A stretch of DNA of 64,000 bases from Clostridiaceae bacterium (GCA_012719545.1 JAAYAD010000057.1:22448-86447); one strand, 5' to 3'; numbered from the stretch's first letter, positions 7,581 through 17,178 are shown. The notes: generated from the sequence alone by a model not told the origin. A program made the numbers and translations.

Positions 7581-9065
7581 TTGGCTAACAATGTTTTACT
7601 GCAAATGAAAAATATACATAAAACATTCCCTGGTGTCTATGCACTTAAAGCAGTTGATTTTGAATTAAGAGCCGGCGAAGTCCATGCAATACTTGGTGAA
7701 AACGGTGCCGGAAAGTCCACCTTGATGAAAGTATTAGGCGGAATCTATGCCGCTGATCAGGGTGAAATATATATTGAAGGAAAGAAAGTAGAGATAAAAA
7801 GCGTTAAAGACGCACAGAATAATGGAATTTCCATTATACATCAGGAACTTGTATTGGTGCCCTACATGACAGTAGCTGAAAACATCTTCCTTGGAAGAGA
7901 GCCCATGAAGGGGAAATTCGTAAACGCATCAAAAATGTATGAAGATGCGCAGCAATTAATTGACAGCTACGGCATGGATATTGATGCGAAAACAATGGTC
8001 AGAGACCTGACCATTGCTCAGCAGCAGATGGTAGAAATAATCAAAGCCATATCCTATAATTCGAAAATCCTGGTAATGGATGAACCAACCTCTTCCATTT
8101 CAGAAAAGGAAGTTAAGTTCCTGTTTGAAACCATGCGTACTCTTACTGCTAAAGGGGTAGGTATTATCTATATTTCACATAGAATGAGCGAGCTGGCTGA
8201 AATTTGTGACCGTGTTACTGTAATGCGTGACGGTTCATACATCGGTACAAGGGTTGTCAAGGAAACTACCAATGATGAACTGATATCCATGATGGTAGGC
8301 CGTGAGCTCAAAAACTATTACACAAGAGATTACCAGACTGGCGGGGAAGTTATCTTAAAGTGCGAGAATATCTGCGATTATAAAATGGTCAAAGATGCCA
8401 GCTTTGAAGTAAGAAAAGGTGAAATAGTCGGATTCGCAGGTCTGGTAGGTGCAGGAAGAAGCGAAGTGATGAAATGCCTCTTCGGCCTTACAAAGGAATA
8501 CACCGGAGATATTTATATCGAAGGTAAAAAGGTAAAAATCAAGTCACCTTCCGATGCTATGAAACATGGCATCGCTCTGGTACCCGAAGACAGAAAAGTT
8601 GAAGGACTTTATCACATTCAAAGTGTCAGATTCAATTCAACAATCGAAGTTTTGGGCGAATTTATAAAAGGTATTTCAGTCAATCGTCAGAAGGAAGAAG
8701 ATATTACCCAGAAATACATCGACCTCATGTCAACAAAAACACCTTCCATGGAGCAAGCAGTAGGAAAGCTGTCAGGCGGAAACCAGCAGAAAGTCATGAT
8801 TGGCAGATGGTTGGCTACTTCTCCTAAAATATTGATACTGGATGAGCCCACCAGAGGTGTGGATGTGGGTGCAAAATCTGAAATATATGCAATTATGAAT
8901 AACCTTGCAAAATCAGGTATTTCAATTATCATGATATCTTCTGAAATGCCTGAAATCATCAACATGAGTGACCGTATTTATGTTATGTGCGATGGCAAAA
9001 TAACAGGCTGCTTAGGACACGAAGAGGTTACTCAGGAAAAAATCATGAAATTGGCAGCAAAATAG
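7581..9065 (+). CDS. Sugar ABC transporter ATP-binding protein (RbsA/MglA-like)
   Basis: Tandem ATPase of the RbsA/MglA/XylG family, 494 aa, with two ABC domains as in all carbohydrate-uptake-2 importers. Domain one has Walker A GENGAGKST and the signature-like LTIAQQQMVEI. Domain two has the degenerate P-loop GLVGAGRSE (normal for this family) and LSGGNQQKV, with Walker B ILILDEPTRGVDVGAKSEI. The likely start is TTG 7581 with a GAGGGTG upstream; no ATG occurs until residue 9. It energises the permease encoded 26 bases downstream. Confidence 0.92.
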   Translation: MANNVLLQMKNIHKTFPGVYALKAVDFELRAGEVHAILGENGAGKSTLMKVLGGIYAADQGEIYIEGKKVEIKSVKDAQNNGISIIHQELVLVPYMTVAENIFLGREPMKGKFVNASKMYEDAQQLIDSYGMDIDAKTMVRDLTIAQQQMVEIIKAISYNSKILVMDEPTSSISEKEVKFLFETMRTLTAKGVGIIYISHRMSELAEICDRVTVMRDGSYIGTRVVKETTNDELISMMVGRELKNYYTRDYQTGGEVILKCENICDYKMVKDASFEVRKGEIVGFAGLVGAGRSEVMKCLFGLTKEYTGDIYIEGKKVKIKSPSDAMKHGIALVPEDRKVEGLYHIQSVRFNSTIEVLGEFIKGISVNRQKEEDITQKYIDLMSTKTPSMEQAVGKLSGGNQQKVMIGRWLATSPKILILDEPTRGVDVGAKSEIYAIMNNLAKSGISIIMISSEMPEIINMSDRIYVMCDGKITGCLGHEEVTQEKIMKLAAK

Positions 9066-9091
9066 TTCTATGTATTTAAGGAGGAGATATA

Positions 9092-10108
9092 ATGGACAGA
9101 GTGGCAAGCAGGAATAAAAAAAGTACTGGTGCTCTTCTGCTAAATGGTTTTGTTCAATGGCTGAAGGATAATCTGGGTATTATTATAGCCCTTGTAGTTT
9201 TATGCGTTCTTCTGTCTGTCAATCCTATCACCCAGAAATCATTTCTAACCATGAAAAATATATTCAATGTGCTAAGACAGATTTCAACAAACTTATTCCT
9301 GGCCTGTGGTATGACAATGGTTATTATATTAGGCGGAATAGATCTGTCCGTGGGCTCCACCATTGCATTGTCAGGATGCCTTGCCGCTGGTGCTGTTGTC
9401 CGCTATAATCTGCCTTTGGGCGCTGCTCTGGTGGTAGGAGTACTTGTAGGTTTGTTTATAGGAATTTGTAATGGATTTGTTATTTCCAAAACAACAATCC
9501 CTCCGTTTATTGTTACATTGGCTACCATGAATATTGTTAAGGGTTTGGCCTATGTTTACACCGGAGGTTCTCCTGTAAGAGTTGTTACAAAAGAGTGGCA
9601 GTTTATAGGTGCAGGATATATTGGTTCTGTTCCTACTCCTGTTGTTATCTTAATAGTTGTTTTAATTGTTACAACCCTTATAATGAACAAAACTAAAATG
9701 GGCCGCTACATATATGCAGTTGGTGGAAACTCTCAGGCAGCAGAATTTTCCGGTATTAAAGTATCCAAGGTTAAATTCTTTGTATACGCTTATTCCGGAT
9801 TAATGGCAGGACTTGCAGGAATTGTTCTGGCATCCCGTATGTATTCCGGACAGCCTACCGCAGGTGAAGGTGCTGAAATGGATGCCATTGCAGCAGTTGT
9901 TGTTGGCGGAACCAGCATGTCTGGTGGTTACGGAAAAATTGGCGGAACATTGATAGGCGGTTTGATTATCGGTGTTTTGAATAACGGTTTGAACCTTCTT
10001 AATGTAAACTCCTTTTGGCAGTACGTTATTAAGGGCGCAGTAATACTGCTGGCTGTATTTATCGACTACATCAGGCAGGAAAATAAAGACAAGATCAAGA
10101 TAAAATAA
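9092..10108 (+). CDS. Sugar ABC transporter permease (RbsC-like)
   Basis: Membrane permease of the RbsC/XylH/MglC family (BPD_transp_2), 338 aa with about eight to ten hydrophobic segments. Family landmarks are GMTMVIILGGIDLSVGSTIALSG (the conserved GGIDLSVG), PPFIVTLATMNI and GEGAEMDAIAAVVVGGTSMSGG, the loop that contacts the ATPase. AAGGAGGAG precedes the ATG. A single permease gene would make a homodimer. It completes the binding protein-ATPase-permease set started at 6445. Confidence 0.93.
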   Translation: MDRVASRNKKSTGALLLNGFVQWLKDNLGIIIALVVLCVLLSVNPITQKSFLTMKNIFNVLRQISTNLFLACGMTMVIILGGIDLSVGSTIALSGCLAAGAVVRYNLPLGAALVVGVLVGLFIGICNGFVISKTTIPPFIVTLATMNIVKGLAYVYTGGSPVRVVTKEWQFIGAGYIGSVPTPVVILIVVLIVTTLIMNKTKMGRYIYAVGGNSQAAEFSGIKVSKVKFFVYAYSGLMAGLAGIVLASRMYSGQPTAGEGAEMDAIAAVVVGGTSMSGGYGKIGGTLIGGLIIGVLNNGLNLLNVNSFWQYVIKGAVILLAVFIDYIRQENKDKIKIK

Positions 10109-10175
10109 GATTTATGTGATATTATATTACATAGGAATGACAAGGGACGCCATGCAGTATACGAGGTATGGACAA

Positions 10176-11141
10176 ATGAAAAGGCTTAACAGAAGACTAT
10201 TGCTGATTGTAGCGATAATTTCAGTTACATTAATAATTCTGCTGGGTTACATTGAATTATTCTATCAGGTTAAGGCGCCAACTGATGCCCCCAGAAAGTT
10301 TGGTGCTACCTACATGACAATGAATAATCCATATTTCGAAATACTGAACGGTGGCATTAATGAAGTAGTTGAGGCAAACGGTGATTATTTAATCACCAGA
10401 GACCCTGCACAGGATCAGGAAAAGCAAAACAGCCAGATTTATGAAATGATTGAAGAAGGGGTAGAAGCAATATTTTTAAACCCCGTTGACTGGAAAAAGG
10501 TAAAGCCGGCGTTAATTGCATGTAAAGAAGCTAATATTCCTGTATTTAACGTGGATACCATGGTCTACGACAAGGAATATGTAGTTTCAATCATTGCATC
10601 TGACAATTACAATGCAGGAGTCCAGTGTGCAACAGATATGATGTCTAAGCTGGACTCTGCAGATATTGTAATACTGGACCAGCCAATTATAAATTCCATT
10701 ACACAAAGGATACAAGGATTTATAGATACTATTAAAGGCAATCCTAATTACAGGGTTGTAGTCCAGCAACCTGCAGGAGGTGAGCTGGAGATTGCCATGG
10801 ATGTAATGGAAAGCATTATTGAATCCGGAGTATCCTTTGATGTGGTAATGGGAGGCAATGACCCGACAGCACTGGGTGCGCTGGCGGCGCTGGAAGCCCG
10901 TCATATGACCGGTAATATATTGATCTATGGTGTGGATGGGTCTCCGGATGGCAAAATGATGATAAAGGAAGGATACCTTGAGGGGACCAGTGCCCAATAT
11001 CCCCGTGAGATGGGAAAGATAGCAGCAGAAGTAGCCTATGCCTATTTAAACGGGGAACAAGTTGACAGAAATATAGTTGTTCCTGTAACGCTTATTACAA
11101 AAGATAATCTGGATAATTTTGCAATTGACGAATGGCAGTAG
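10176..11141 (+). CDS. Membrane-anchored sugar-binding protein, probable sensor subunit
   Basis: A second RbsB-type sugar-binding protein, about 321 aa. It shares landmarks with the operon's first binding protein (AIFLNPVDWKKVKP, VFNVDTMV, MGGNDPTALGALAALEA). Instead of a lipobox it has an uncleaved-looking transmembrane anchor (LLLIVAIISVTLIILLGY) and no Cys there. I start it at ATG 10176 because GAGG lies just upstream; an in-frame ATG at 10116 would add 20 residues of non-family sequence. It is immediately followed by a histidine kinase. In Clostridium beijerinckii the comparable anchored protein XylFII binds xylose and activates the LytS kinase; by analogy this one is probably the ligand-sensing partner of the kinase rather than a transport component. 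The fold is clear; the role is inferred. Confidence 0.8.
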   Translation: MKRLNRRLLLIVAIISVTLIILLGYIELFYQVKAPTDAPRKFGATYMTMNNPYFEILNGGINEVVEANGDYLITRDPAQDQEKQNSQIYEMIEEGVEAIFLNPVDWKKVKPALIACKEANIPVFNVDTMVYDKEYVVSIIASDNYNAGVQCATDMMSKLDSADIVILDQPIINSITQRIQGFIDTIKGNPNYRVVVQQPAGGELEIAMDVMESIIESGVSFDVVMGGNDPTALGALAALEARHMTGNILIYGVDGSPDGKMMIKEGYLEGTSAQYPREMGKIAAEVAYAYLNGEQVDRNIVVPVTLITKDNLDNFAIDEWQ

Positions 11142-11153
11142 GGACTTTGGCTT

Positions 11154-12476
11154 ATGCAGGGGAAAAAGTTTATTCAATTTAAAATATTAATGATAGCAAT
11201 AAATTTAATTGCAGTTTTGTTTGTAACTATATTCATATATATTACAACCCAAAAAATATGCAATAACTTTATTGCCAGAGAATTTATAAACAGGGTTGAT
11301 GCATTGCCCTGGAAGCCTGATAGAAATATTATTATATCAATCTGCTTATTTGGTATATTAATATTTTCTTTTATTATACGGGAGTTTATATATCCAAATA
11401 ACAGCAAGGTTGTATATCTTTCCCTGCTTATCGACTTTGTTATAAGCATTATAATTGTCTGTATTCTTAATTTTAACTATAACGGAATACTTTTCCTTGT
11501 TATTGCCAACATCATAACATACACCAAGGGAAACAAGGGAAGGTATTTATTAATGGCCATTTCCATAATGAGTATCCTGATAGCTGACTATGAAATGATC
11601 TCAATTAACTTCAGATTATATTCCATAAATGATTACATCAGCTTTTATGATTCCATGACACAGCAGTATTTGCTGGGCTTTTTCAACACGGTAATTTCAA
11701 TTAATATATTAATTTTTATCATCTATTGTATCTACGTGATCCAAAACCAAAGAGGAACCATAGATGAGGTAAATCACCTGTACGAGCAGCTTCGAAAAGC
11801 CAATGAAGATTTGCAGAAAGCTAATGAGCAGCTTAAGGAATATTCAAAGATTACGGAAAAAATGGGTGAAACAAGAGAACGTAACCGTCTTGCAAGAGAA
11901 ATCCATGATACCCTGGGCCACACCCTGACAGGAATATCGGCTGGTATTGATGCATGCCTTACCATGGTGGATAAAAGTCCTGAGGATACCAAAAAACAGC
12001 TTGAGGTTATATCAAGGGTTACCAGGGAAGGCATTAATGAGATTCGCCGCTCCGTAAATAAACTAAGACCTGATGCTCTTGAAAGGCTGAGTCTGGAATC
12101 TGCTATTCACAAAATGATCATAGAAATTGAATCAATGACCCATACCCATATTTACTTTGAGTCCGATGTGAAGAATCTGAAATTTGCATCTGACGAAGAA
12201 GACGCAATATACCGCGTTATACAGGAAAGCCTTACCAATGCTATACGTCATGGAAAAGCATCGCAGATATGGGTACATATCAAAGGCGGTCAGGGCGAAA
12301 TAATACTTACGGTTAAAGACGATGGAATTGGCTGCAAAGACATGAAAATGGGATTTGGTACAAGACACATTATAGAAAGAATAAAGATGCTGAACGGTAC
12401 TGTTGAGTTTGATGGTACGGATGGTTTCACAGTGACTGCGAAAATACCAATAAGATGGGGTGAAGAGTATGATTAA
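11154..12476 (+). CDS. Sensor histidine kinase, NarL/DegS type (HisKA_3)
   Basis: Membrane sensor kinase, 440 aa. The first 200 residues contain about six hydrophobic segments (near 8-30, 58-78, 83-120, 130-146 and 170-195). A coiled coil rich in Asn/Glu/Leu (about 205-240) follows. The HisKA_3 dimerisation domain has phospho-acceptor His at about residue 251 in REIHDTLGHTL, then comes a HATPase domain with N-box QESLTNAIRHGKA and G-box DDGIGC. There is almost no extracellular sensor domain, which fits sensing through the anchored binding protein encoded 12 bases upstream. The 3' end overlaps the response regulator start by 8 bases, so the two are translationally coupled. Likely signal: extracellular sugar. 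Confidence 0.9.
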   Translation: MQGKKFIQFKILMIAINLIAVLFVTIFIYITTQKICNNFIAREFINRVDALPWKPDRNIIISICLFGILIFSFIIREFIYPNNSKVVYLSLLIDFVISIIIVCILNFNYNGILFLVIANIITYTKGNKGRYLLMAISIMSILIADYEMISINFRLYSINDYISFYDSMTQQYLLGFFNTVISINILIFIIYCIYVIQNQRGTIDEVNHLYEQLRKANEDLQKANEQLKEYSKITEKMGETRERNRLAREIHDTLGHTLTGISAGIDACLTMVDKSPEDTKKQLEVISRVTREGINEIRRSVNKLRPDALERLSLESAIHKMIIEIESMTHTHIYFESDVKNLKFASDEEDAIYRVIQESLTNAIRHGKASQIWVHIKGGQGEIILTVKDDGIGCKDMKMGFGTRHIIERIKMLNGTVEFDGTDGFTVTAKIPIRWGEEYD

Positions 12477-13155
12477 AGTATTGATAGCAGATGATCAGGA
12501 ACTAATTCGTACTAGCCTTCAGATTGTATTGAACAACCAGGACAATATTGAAGTGACTGATGTTGTTGCAAACGGACAGGAGGTAATGCGAAGCGTATAC
12601 AAGAACAAACCCGATGTCATCCTGATGGATATCCGCATGCCCAAAATGGATGGGGTTCAATGCACCAAGATTATAAAAGAAAATTATCCCAATATTAAAA
12701 TCATCATTTTAACTACTTTTGATGACGACGAATATGTATACAACGCTTTGAAATATGGTGCCAGCGGATACCTATTGAAAGGTGTTTCCATAGACGAACT
12801 GGTTAAAGCCATTCACACGGTCTATAGCGGTAAAGCAATGATTAATCCTGATATCGCCACCAAGGTTGTAAGACTATTCTCTCAGATGGCAAAGGGAGAT
12901 TATACAATTGAGGTAGGAAGAAAAGGAGTAGAAGAATTAACAAAGACTGAATGGAAAATAATTGAACAGGTTGAATATGGCTTTTCCAATAAGGAAATTG
13001 CCGATAATCTGAACTTGTCCGAAGGTACTGTAAGAAATTATCTCAGCACTATATTAAGCAAATTAAAGCTTAGGGACAGGACTCAGCTGGCCATCTGGGC
13101 TATTCAGTCGGGAGTAGGCAAAATAAAGATGGAGCGTCATTATGATGAAAACTAA
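12469..13155 (+). CDS. Response regulator, NarL/FixJ family
   Basis: Two-component response regulator, about 228 aa. The receiver domain has the acidic pair D8-D9, phospho-acceptor D54 (ILMDIRMPKMDG) and conserved Lys in GYLLKG. A LuxR-type helix-turn-helix occupies the C-terminus (SNKEIADNLNLSEGTVRNYL). The start is ATG 12469, overlapping the kinase stop; a GTG three codons earlier is unlikely. The partner is the adjacent kinase. Probable targets are the TTACA/TGTAA half-sites upstream of this operon, which would make the system self-inducing by its sugar; that is inferred. Confidence 0.92.
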   Translation: MIKVLIADDQELIRTSLQIVLNNQDNIEVTDVVANGQEVMRSVYKNKPDVILMDIRMPKMDGVQCTKIIKENYPNIKIIILTTFDDDEYVYNALKYGASGYLLKGVSIDELVKAIHTVYSGKAMINPDIATKVVRLFSQMAKGDYTIEVGRKGVEELTKTEWKIIEQVEYGFSNKEIADNLNLSEGTVRNYLSTILSKLKLRDRTQLAIWAIQSGVGKIKMERHYDEN

Positions 13156-14455
13156 ATACATAATAGTTACAATAGCATTACTGGTTTTGGTGGCAGTATG
13201 TGCCGGCGCTTATATCAATACCAATTCAAGAACCATAGTTCTTGAATTCGGGATGTTTGCCGGCAGCAACTGGGATGTTGCCAATGCCAACAGCTATGTA
13301 ATTATTGACAAGGCCATTGAACGGTTTGAAAAAGAGCATAAGAATGTAAAAATCCATTATTACAGCGGTATTCTGAAGGACGATTATTCTGAATGGTTTT
13401 CAAAGCAGGTGCTGCTGGGCAAAACACCTGATGTGTTTATGATACTTTCAAACGACTTTAACCAGTTTGCTGAGTTAGGAATATTAAAGAACCTTGACGA
13501 ACTGGTAAACAATGATAAGTCATTTGACAAGGACAAATATTTTCAGACAGCCCTCTTATCCGGAGAATACCACGGAACCCAATACGCGCTTCCATATGAA
13601 ACTGTTCCTACTCTGATGTTTGTTAACAAGACCTTGCTTGAGAAAGAAGGCATCAATGTTCCAAGAAGCGACTGGACATGGGATGATTTATACGATATCT
13701 GCGAAAAAGTAACTAAGGATATTAACGGCGACGGAATTATTGACCAATTCGGCATATACAATTATGATTGGCTTGATGCTGCACGTACCAATGGCGCTGT
13801 CCTGTTTGACGAAAACGAAATGAAAATTGACCTTTCCAACGAAAAGGTAATTGAGGCGGTTAAGTTTATAAAATCGTTATATGCGCTTAACCGCGAACAG
13901 AATGTCACCCAGGAGGACTTTGACAGCGGTAATGTCGTATTTATGCCGCTTTCTTTCGCTGATTACCGCACTTATAAGACATATCCCTACAAGATCAAGA
14001 AATATCTGAACTTCCAATGGGATTGTATAACCTTCCCGGCAGGCAAGGACGGAGGAAATATATCTGAGGTTAATACCCTTTTGATGGGCATAAGCAGCAA
14101 AACCGCCCATGAAGAATTGGCATGGGAATTTCTGAAACTATTAACTTATGACGAAGAGATACAAATGGATATATTCAGATATTCGCAGGGTGCCTCTGTA
14201 TTGAAAAATGTTACAAGCTCAATGGAAGCCGAGCTGATTTTGCAGGAAGACATAGAAGAGAGCGAAAAGGTTATTGATAATTTACTCTTAAGCAGAGTAA
14301 TCGAAGAAGGTACTGTTGCTCCAAAGATATTAAAATATAACGAAGCCATAACAATTGCAAACGGCGGAATACAGGAGATTATCAGGTACGACAAAAACGT
14401 AGACAGTTCTTTAAAGATACTGGAAAGAAAAATCAATCAATTCCTGAAACAGTAA
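13142..14455 (+). CDS. Anchored extracellular solute-binding protein, family 1
   Basis: A binding protein of the maltose-binding type (SBP_bac_1), 437 aa, unrelated in fold class to the two RbsB-type proteins of the operon. The N-terminus is a single hydrophobic segment (YIIVTIALLVLVAVCAGAY). The Cys there is not in a good lipobox, so it is probably an uncleaved anchor. Landmarks are AIERFEKEHKNVKI, TPDVFMILSN, YALPYETVPTLMFVNKTLL and a C-terminal WEFLKLLTYDEEIQ. The gene overlaps the response regulator by 14 bases. No family-1 permease genes are nearby, so it is either a second sensing subunit for the kinase or works with permeases elsewhere. Confidence 0.85.
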   Translation: MMKTKYIIVTIALLVLVAVCAGAYINTNSRTIVLEFGMFAGSNWDVANANSYVIIDKAIERFEKEHKNVKIHYYSGILKDDYSEWFSKQVLLGKTPDVFMILSNDFNQFAELGILKNLDELVNNDKSFDKDKYFQTALLSGEYHGTQYALPYETVPTLMFVNKTLLEKEGINVPRSDWTWDDLYDICEKVTKDINGDGIIDQFGIYNYDWLDAARTNGAVLFDENEMKIDLSNEKVIEAVKFIKSLYALNREQNVTQEDFDSGNVVFMPLSFADYRTYKTYPYKIKKYLNFQWDCITFPAGKDGGNISEVNTLLMGISSKTAHEELAWEFLKLLTYDEEIQMDIFRYSQGASVLKNVTSSMEAELILQEDIEESEKVIDNLLLSRVIEEGTVAPKILKYNEAITIANGGIQEIIRYDKNVDSSLKILERKINQFLKQ

Positions 14456-14494
14456 AACAGCTTTTGTAAAGCAATTATAAAGGAAGTGAAAATT

Positions 14495-15502
14495 ATGGAA
14501 AGGGGCATTGCAATTGCAGGCACAATAACGGTCGATTACAATAAAGTGATTGACCGCTATGTAGAAAAAGGAATGCTTAGCAACATTCTTGCCTGCACAA
14601 GGGGCGTAGGTGGATGTGTCACCAATACCATCGTCAACCTTGCAAAAATTGATTCTTCCGTACCTCTGTATGCGTACGGTGGAATCGGAAACGATGAAAA
14701 CGGCGAATTTATTTTAAATATTCTCAAAGAACATGGAGTCGACACACAGGGGATAAAAATCTATGATGGTGAATTAACTGCATTCACCGATTGCATGACT
14801 GTCGAATCCACGGGAGAGAGAACATTCTTTTTTGCCAAAGGGGCAAACAGGCGCTTTTCATATGAGGATATTGATTTTGACTCCATTAATACGGACATGT
14901 TTCATATGGGATACGCTTTATTGATGGAACCTTTTGATAAGGAAGATCCCGAATACGGAACGGTACTTGCAAGGACTTTGGCCAAAGTACAGTCAAAAGG
15001 AATAAAAACTTCTATGGATCTGGTCAGTGTTGATGATGAAAAATATTCAAAGATAGTCCAGGCCAGTATGAAATATTGCAATTATATCATCATTAATGAA
15101 ATTGAGGCAGGAAAATCTGTCAACATAAGTCCATTTGGCCCCGACGGAAAAATAGATGAAAACCTTATAAGAAAAATATGCGAAAAAATCTTTGAGGTGG
15201 GCGTTAAGGATCTGGTTGTAATTCATGCTCCCCAGGGCGGATGGGCTATGACCTCTGATATGAAATTTTACAGTACTCCGTCTCTTAAGCTTCCGCCGGG
15301 ATACATAAAAGGAAGCGTAGGAGCCGGTGATGCCTTCTGTGCGGGGATGCTGTACTCCATTTACAAAGAATTTCCCATTGAAGAATCCCTTAAGATTGCA
15401 TGTGCGGCTGCGGCCTGCAATTTATCGGAAGTAGACTCTATTTCCGGAATGAAGAATATTGAAGAAATTAGAAAGCTGTATGAAAAATATAAGGCTGAAT
15501 AA
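14495..15502 (+). CDS. PfkB-family sugar kinase
   Basis: Ribokinase/fructokinase-type (PfkB) carbohydrate kinase, about 335 aa. It phosphorylates a sugar, here probably a ketose, with ATP in the cytoplasm. Signature 2, including the catalytic Asp, is GSVGAGDAFCAGML near residues 272-285; the N-terminal GGIGNDENGEFI region is the sugar-binding signature 1. Start ATG 14495 is chosen because AAAGGAAG lies 8 bases upstream; a GTG at 14486 sits inside that site. It follows the sensory genes by 39 bases and precedes an aldolase and an isomerase, implying an isomerise-phosphorylate-cleave pathway. Confidence 0.88.
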   Translation: MERGIAIAGTITVDYNKVIDRYVEKGMLSNILACTRGVGGCVTNTIVNLAKIDSSVPLYAYGGIGNDENGEFILNILKEHGVDTQGIKIYDGELTAFTDCMTVESTGERTFFFAKGANRRFSYEDIDFDSINTDMFHMGYALLMEPFDKEDPEYGTVLARTLAKVQSKGIKTSMDLVSVDDEKYSKIVQASMKYCNYIIINEIEAGKSVNISPFGPDGKIDENLIRKICEKIFEVGVKDLVVIHAPQGGWAMTSDMKFYSTPSLKLPPGYIKGSVGAGDAFCAGMLYSIYKEFPIEESLKIACAAAACNLSEVDSISGMKNIEEIRKLYEKYKAE

Positions 15503-15569
15503 GGTTGATTATATAAAGAGTTTGAAAAAATAATGACTATACAAATGGTCAGAAAGTGGAGATGAAATT

Positions 15570-16418
15570 ATGCTGGTTAATTTACAGGAAGTAATGTCTT
15601 ATGCAGAAAAAAATCGATGCGCTATAGGTGCGTTCAACACGCCAAATCTGGAAAGTATTTTAGCTGTTTTGAAAAATGCTGAAACTTACAAGGTTCCGGT
15701 TATTATAGCTCATGCCCAGGTTCATGAAAGTGTAATGCCTCTGGAGACAATTGGACCCATTATGGTTCTTTGTGCCCAGAAAGCAAATGTTCCGGTATGT
15801 GTTCACTTGGATCACGGTGAATCCCTGGAGTATATAGAAAAAGCCCTTGAATTAGGATTTACTTCGGCTATGTACGACGGCTCAAAGCTGTCTTTTGAGG
15901 AAAATGTTGAGAATACCTTAAAGGCAGTTAAAATGGTAAGAAAGTTCGGTGCAGGAATTGAAGCTGAAATTGGTGTAATGGCAAGCAGCACTGAAGGAAG
16001 CAGCGAAGGTACTGCCGGAGGAAAGAGCATTTACACTGATCCTGAAGTTGCTCAAAAGTTCGTAGAACTGACTAAAGTAGATGCACTTGCCGCTTCATTT
16101 GGAACGGTACACGGCATTTATACTGAAAAACCCAATCTTGATTTTGCAAGAATTGAAAGGATAAAAGAATTGACTAAAGTACCGTTGGTTATGCACGGCG
16201 GCTCAGGTGTAAGCAGGGAAGATTATATAACTTCAATTGAAAAAGGAATTCGCAAAATAAACTACTATACTTATATGGCCAGAGAAGGTGCATTCGCAGC
16301 AAAGGATCTGGTAAACAGCAAGGATGGCGTTCTGTTCCATGATATTGTCACTGCTGCGGTAGAAGCCATGAGAAAAGACACCGAAAACGCCATGAAAGTA
16401 TTTTATAACATACCTTAA
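15570..16418 (+). CDS. Class II ketose-bisphosphate/ketose-phosphate aldolase
   Basis: Zinc-dependent class II aldolase of the FbaA/GatY/KbaY family, 282 aa. The metal site HLDHG is near residues 85-89 and GFTSAMYDGSKLSFEENV follows as in tagatose- and fructose-bisphosphate aldolases. IEAEIG carries a conserved Glu, GTVHGIY a zinc His and MHGGSG the phosphate loop. It cleaves a ketose phosphate to dihydroxyacetone phosphate plus an aldehyde. ATG 15570 follows GGAGATG. Its position between a sugar kinase and an isomerase indicates a catabolic role specific to this sugar rather than general glycolysis. Confidence 0.9.
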   Translation: MLVNLQEVMSYAEKNRCAIGAFNTPNLESILAVLKNAETYKVPVIIAHAQVHESVMPLETIGPIMVLCAQKANVPVCVHLDHGESLEYIEKALELGFTSAMYDGSKLSFEENVENTLKAVKMVRKFGAGIEAEIGVMASSTEGSSEGTAGGKSIYTDPEVAQKFVELTKVDALAASFGTVHGIYTEKPNLDFARIERIKELTKVPLVMHGGSGVSREDYITSIEKGIRKINYYTYMAREGAFAAKDLVNSKDGVLFHDIVTAAVEAMRKDTENAMKVFYNIP

Positions 16419-16488
16419 TTTTCATCTCGCTGAGTTTACTGGTATTTAAGAGAATTAAAATGTATGTTATGAAAGGATATGATTTATA

Positions 16489-17178
16489 ATGAAGCGTTCT
16501 GAGATTAATAGAATTGTTCAGGATGGAATTGAATTTTTCAAAGCCCATAAATTCGTGCTTCCTCCTTTTGCTTACTGGTCCCCTGAAGAATGGCAGACTA
16601 AGGGGAAAGAGTATGATGAAATCTGGGATAATCACCTGGGATGGGATATAACCGATTTTGGAAGCGGAGATTTCTATAACACAGGGTTATTCCTATTTAC
16701 CTTAAGAAACGGAAATGTAAGCATACCAAAATATAAAAAGACTTACGCCGAAAAGATTATGATTGTAGGTGAAAATCAGGTTACTCCTTTCCATTTCCAT
16801 TGGAAAAAGACAGAGGATATTATAAACCGCGGCGGCGGAAACCTGATGGTCAGGTTATACAATTCAACAAGTGATGGTAAATTTGCTGATACTTCCGTAA
16901 CAGTAAACAGCGACGGAAAAGAATACGAAGTTCCGGCAGGTACGACAATTAGGCTGCAGCCTGGTGAAAGCATAACACTTTATCCTGGTCTGTACCACTC
17001 ATTCTGGGGAGAAGCCGGAAAAGGCCGCGTATTGGTTGGTGAGGTTTCAGAGTGCAATGACGATTACACTGACAACCGGTTCTACGAAGAAATTGGCAGG
17101 TTCCCTTCCATTGAAGAAGATGAGCCGCCGAAATATTATCTTGTGAATGACTATCCCAAAGCCTCTGAAGGAAAATAA
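16489..17178 (+). CDS. D-lyxose/D-mannose isomerase-like cupin (YdaE family)
   Basis: A cupin enzyme of 229 aa resembling D-lyxose ketol-isomerase (Bacillus YdaE), which interconverts D-lyxose and D-xylulose and often D-mannose and D-fructose. The metal-binding core HFHWKKTEDIINRGGG is at about residues 102-117; the second cupin motif contains the His in PGLYHSFWGE (about 165-174). Length matches the family (about 227 aa). GAAAGGATATG precedes the ATG. It is the last gene of the sugar operon, before a strong terminator. Together with the PfkB kinase and aldolase it suggests aldose to ketose to ketose phosphate to trioses. The exact sugar is inferred. Confidence 0.82.
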   Translation: MKRSEINRIVQDGIEFFKAHKFVLPPFAYWSPEEWQTKGKEYDEIWDNHLGWDITDFGSGDFYNTGLFLFTLRNGNVSIPKYKKTYAEKIMIVGENQVTPFHFHWKKTEDIINRGGGNLMVRLYNSTSDGKFADTSVTVNSDGKEYEVPAGTTIRLQPGESITLYPGLYHSFWGEAGKGRVLVGEVSECNDDYTDNRFYEEIGRFPSIEEDEPPKYYLVNDYPKASEGK

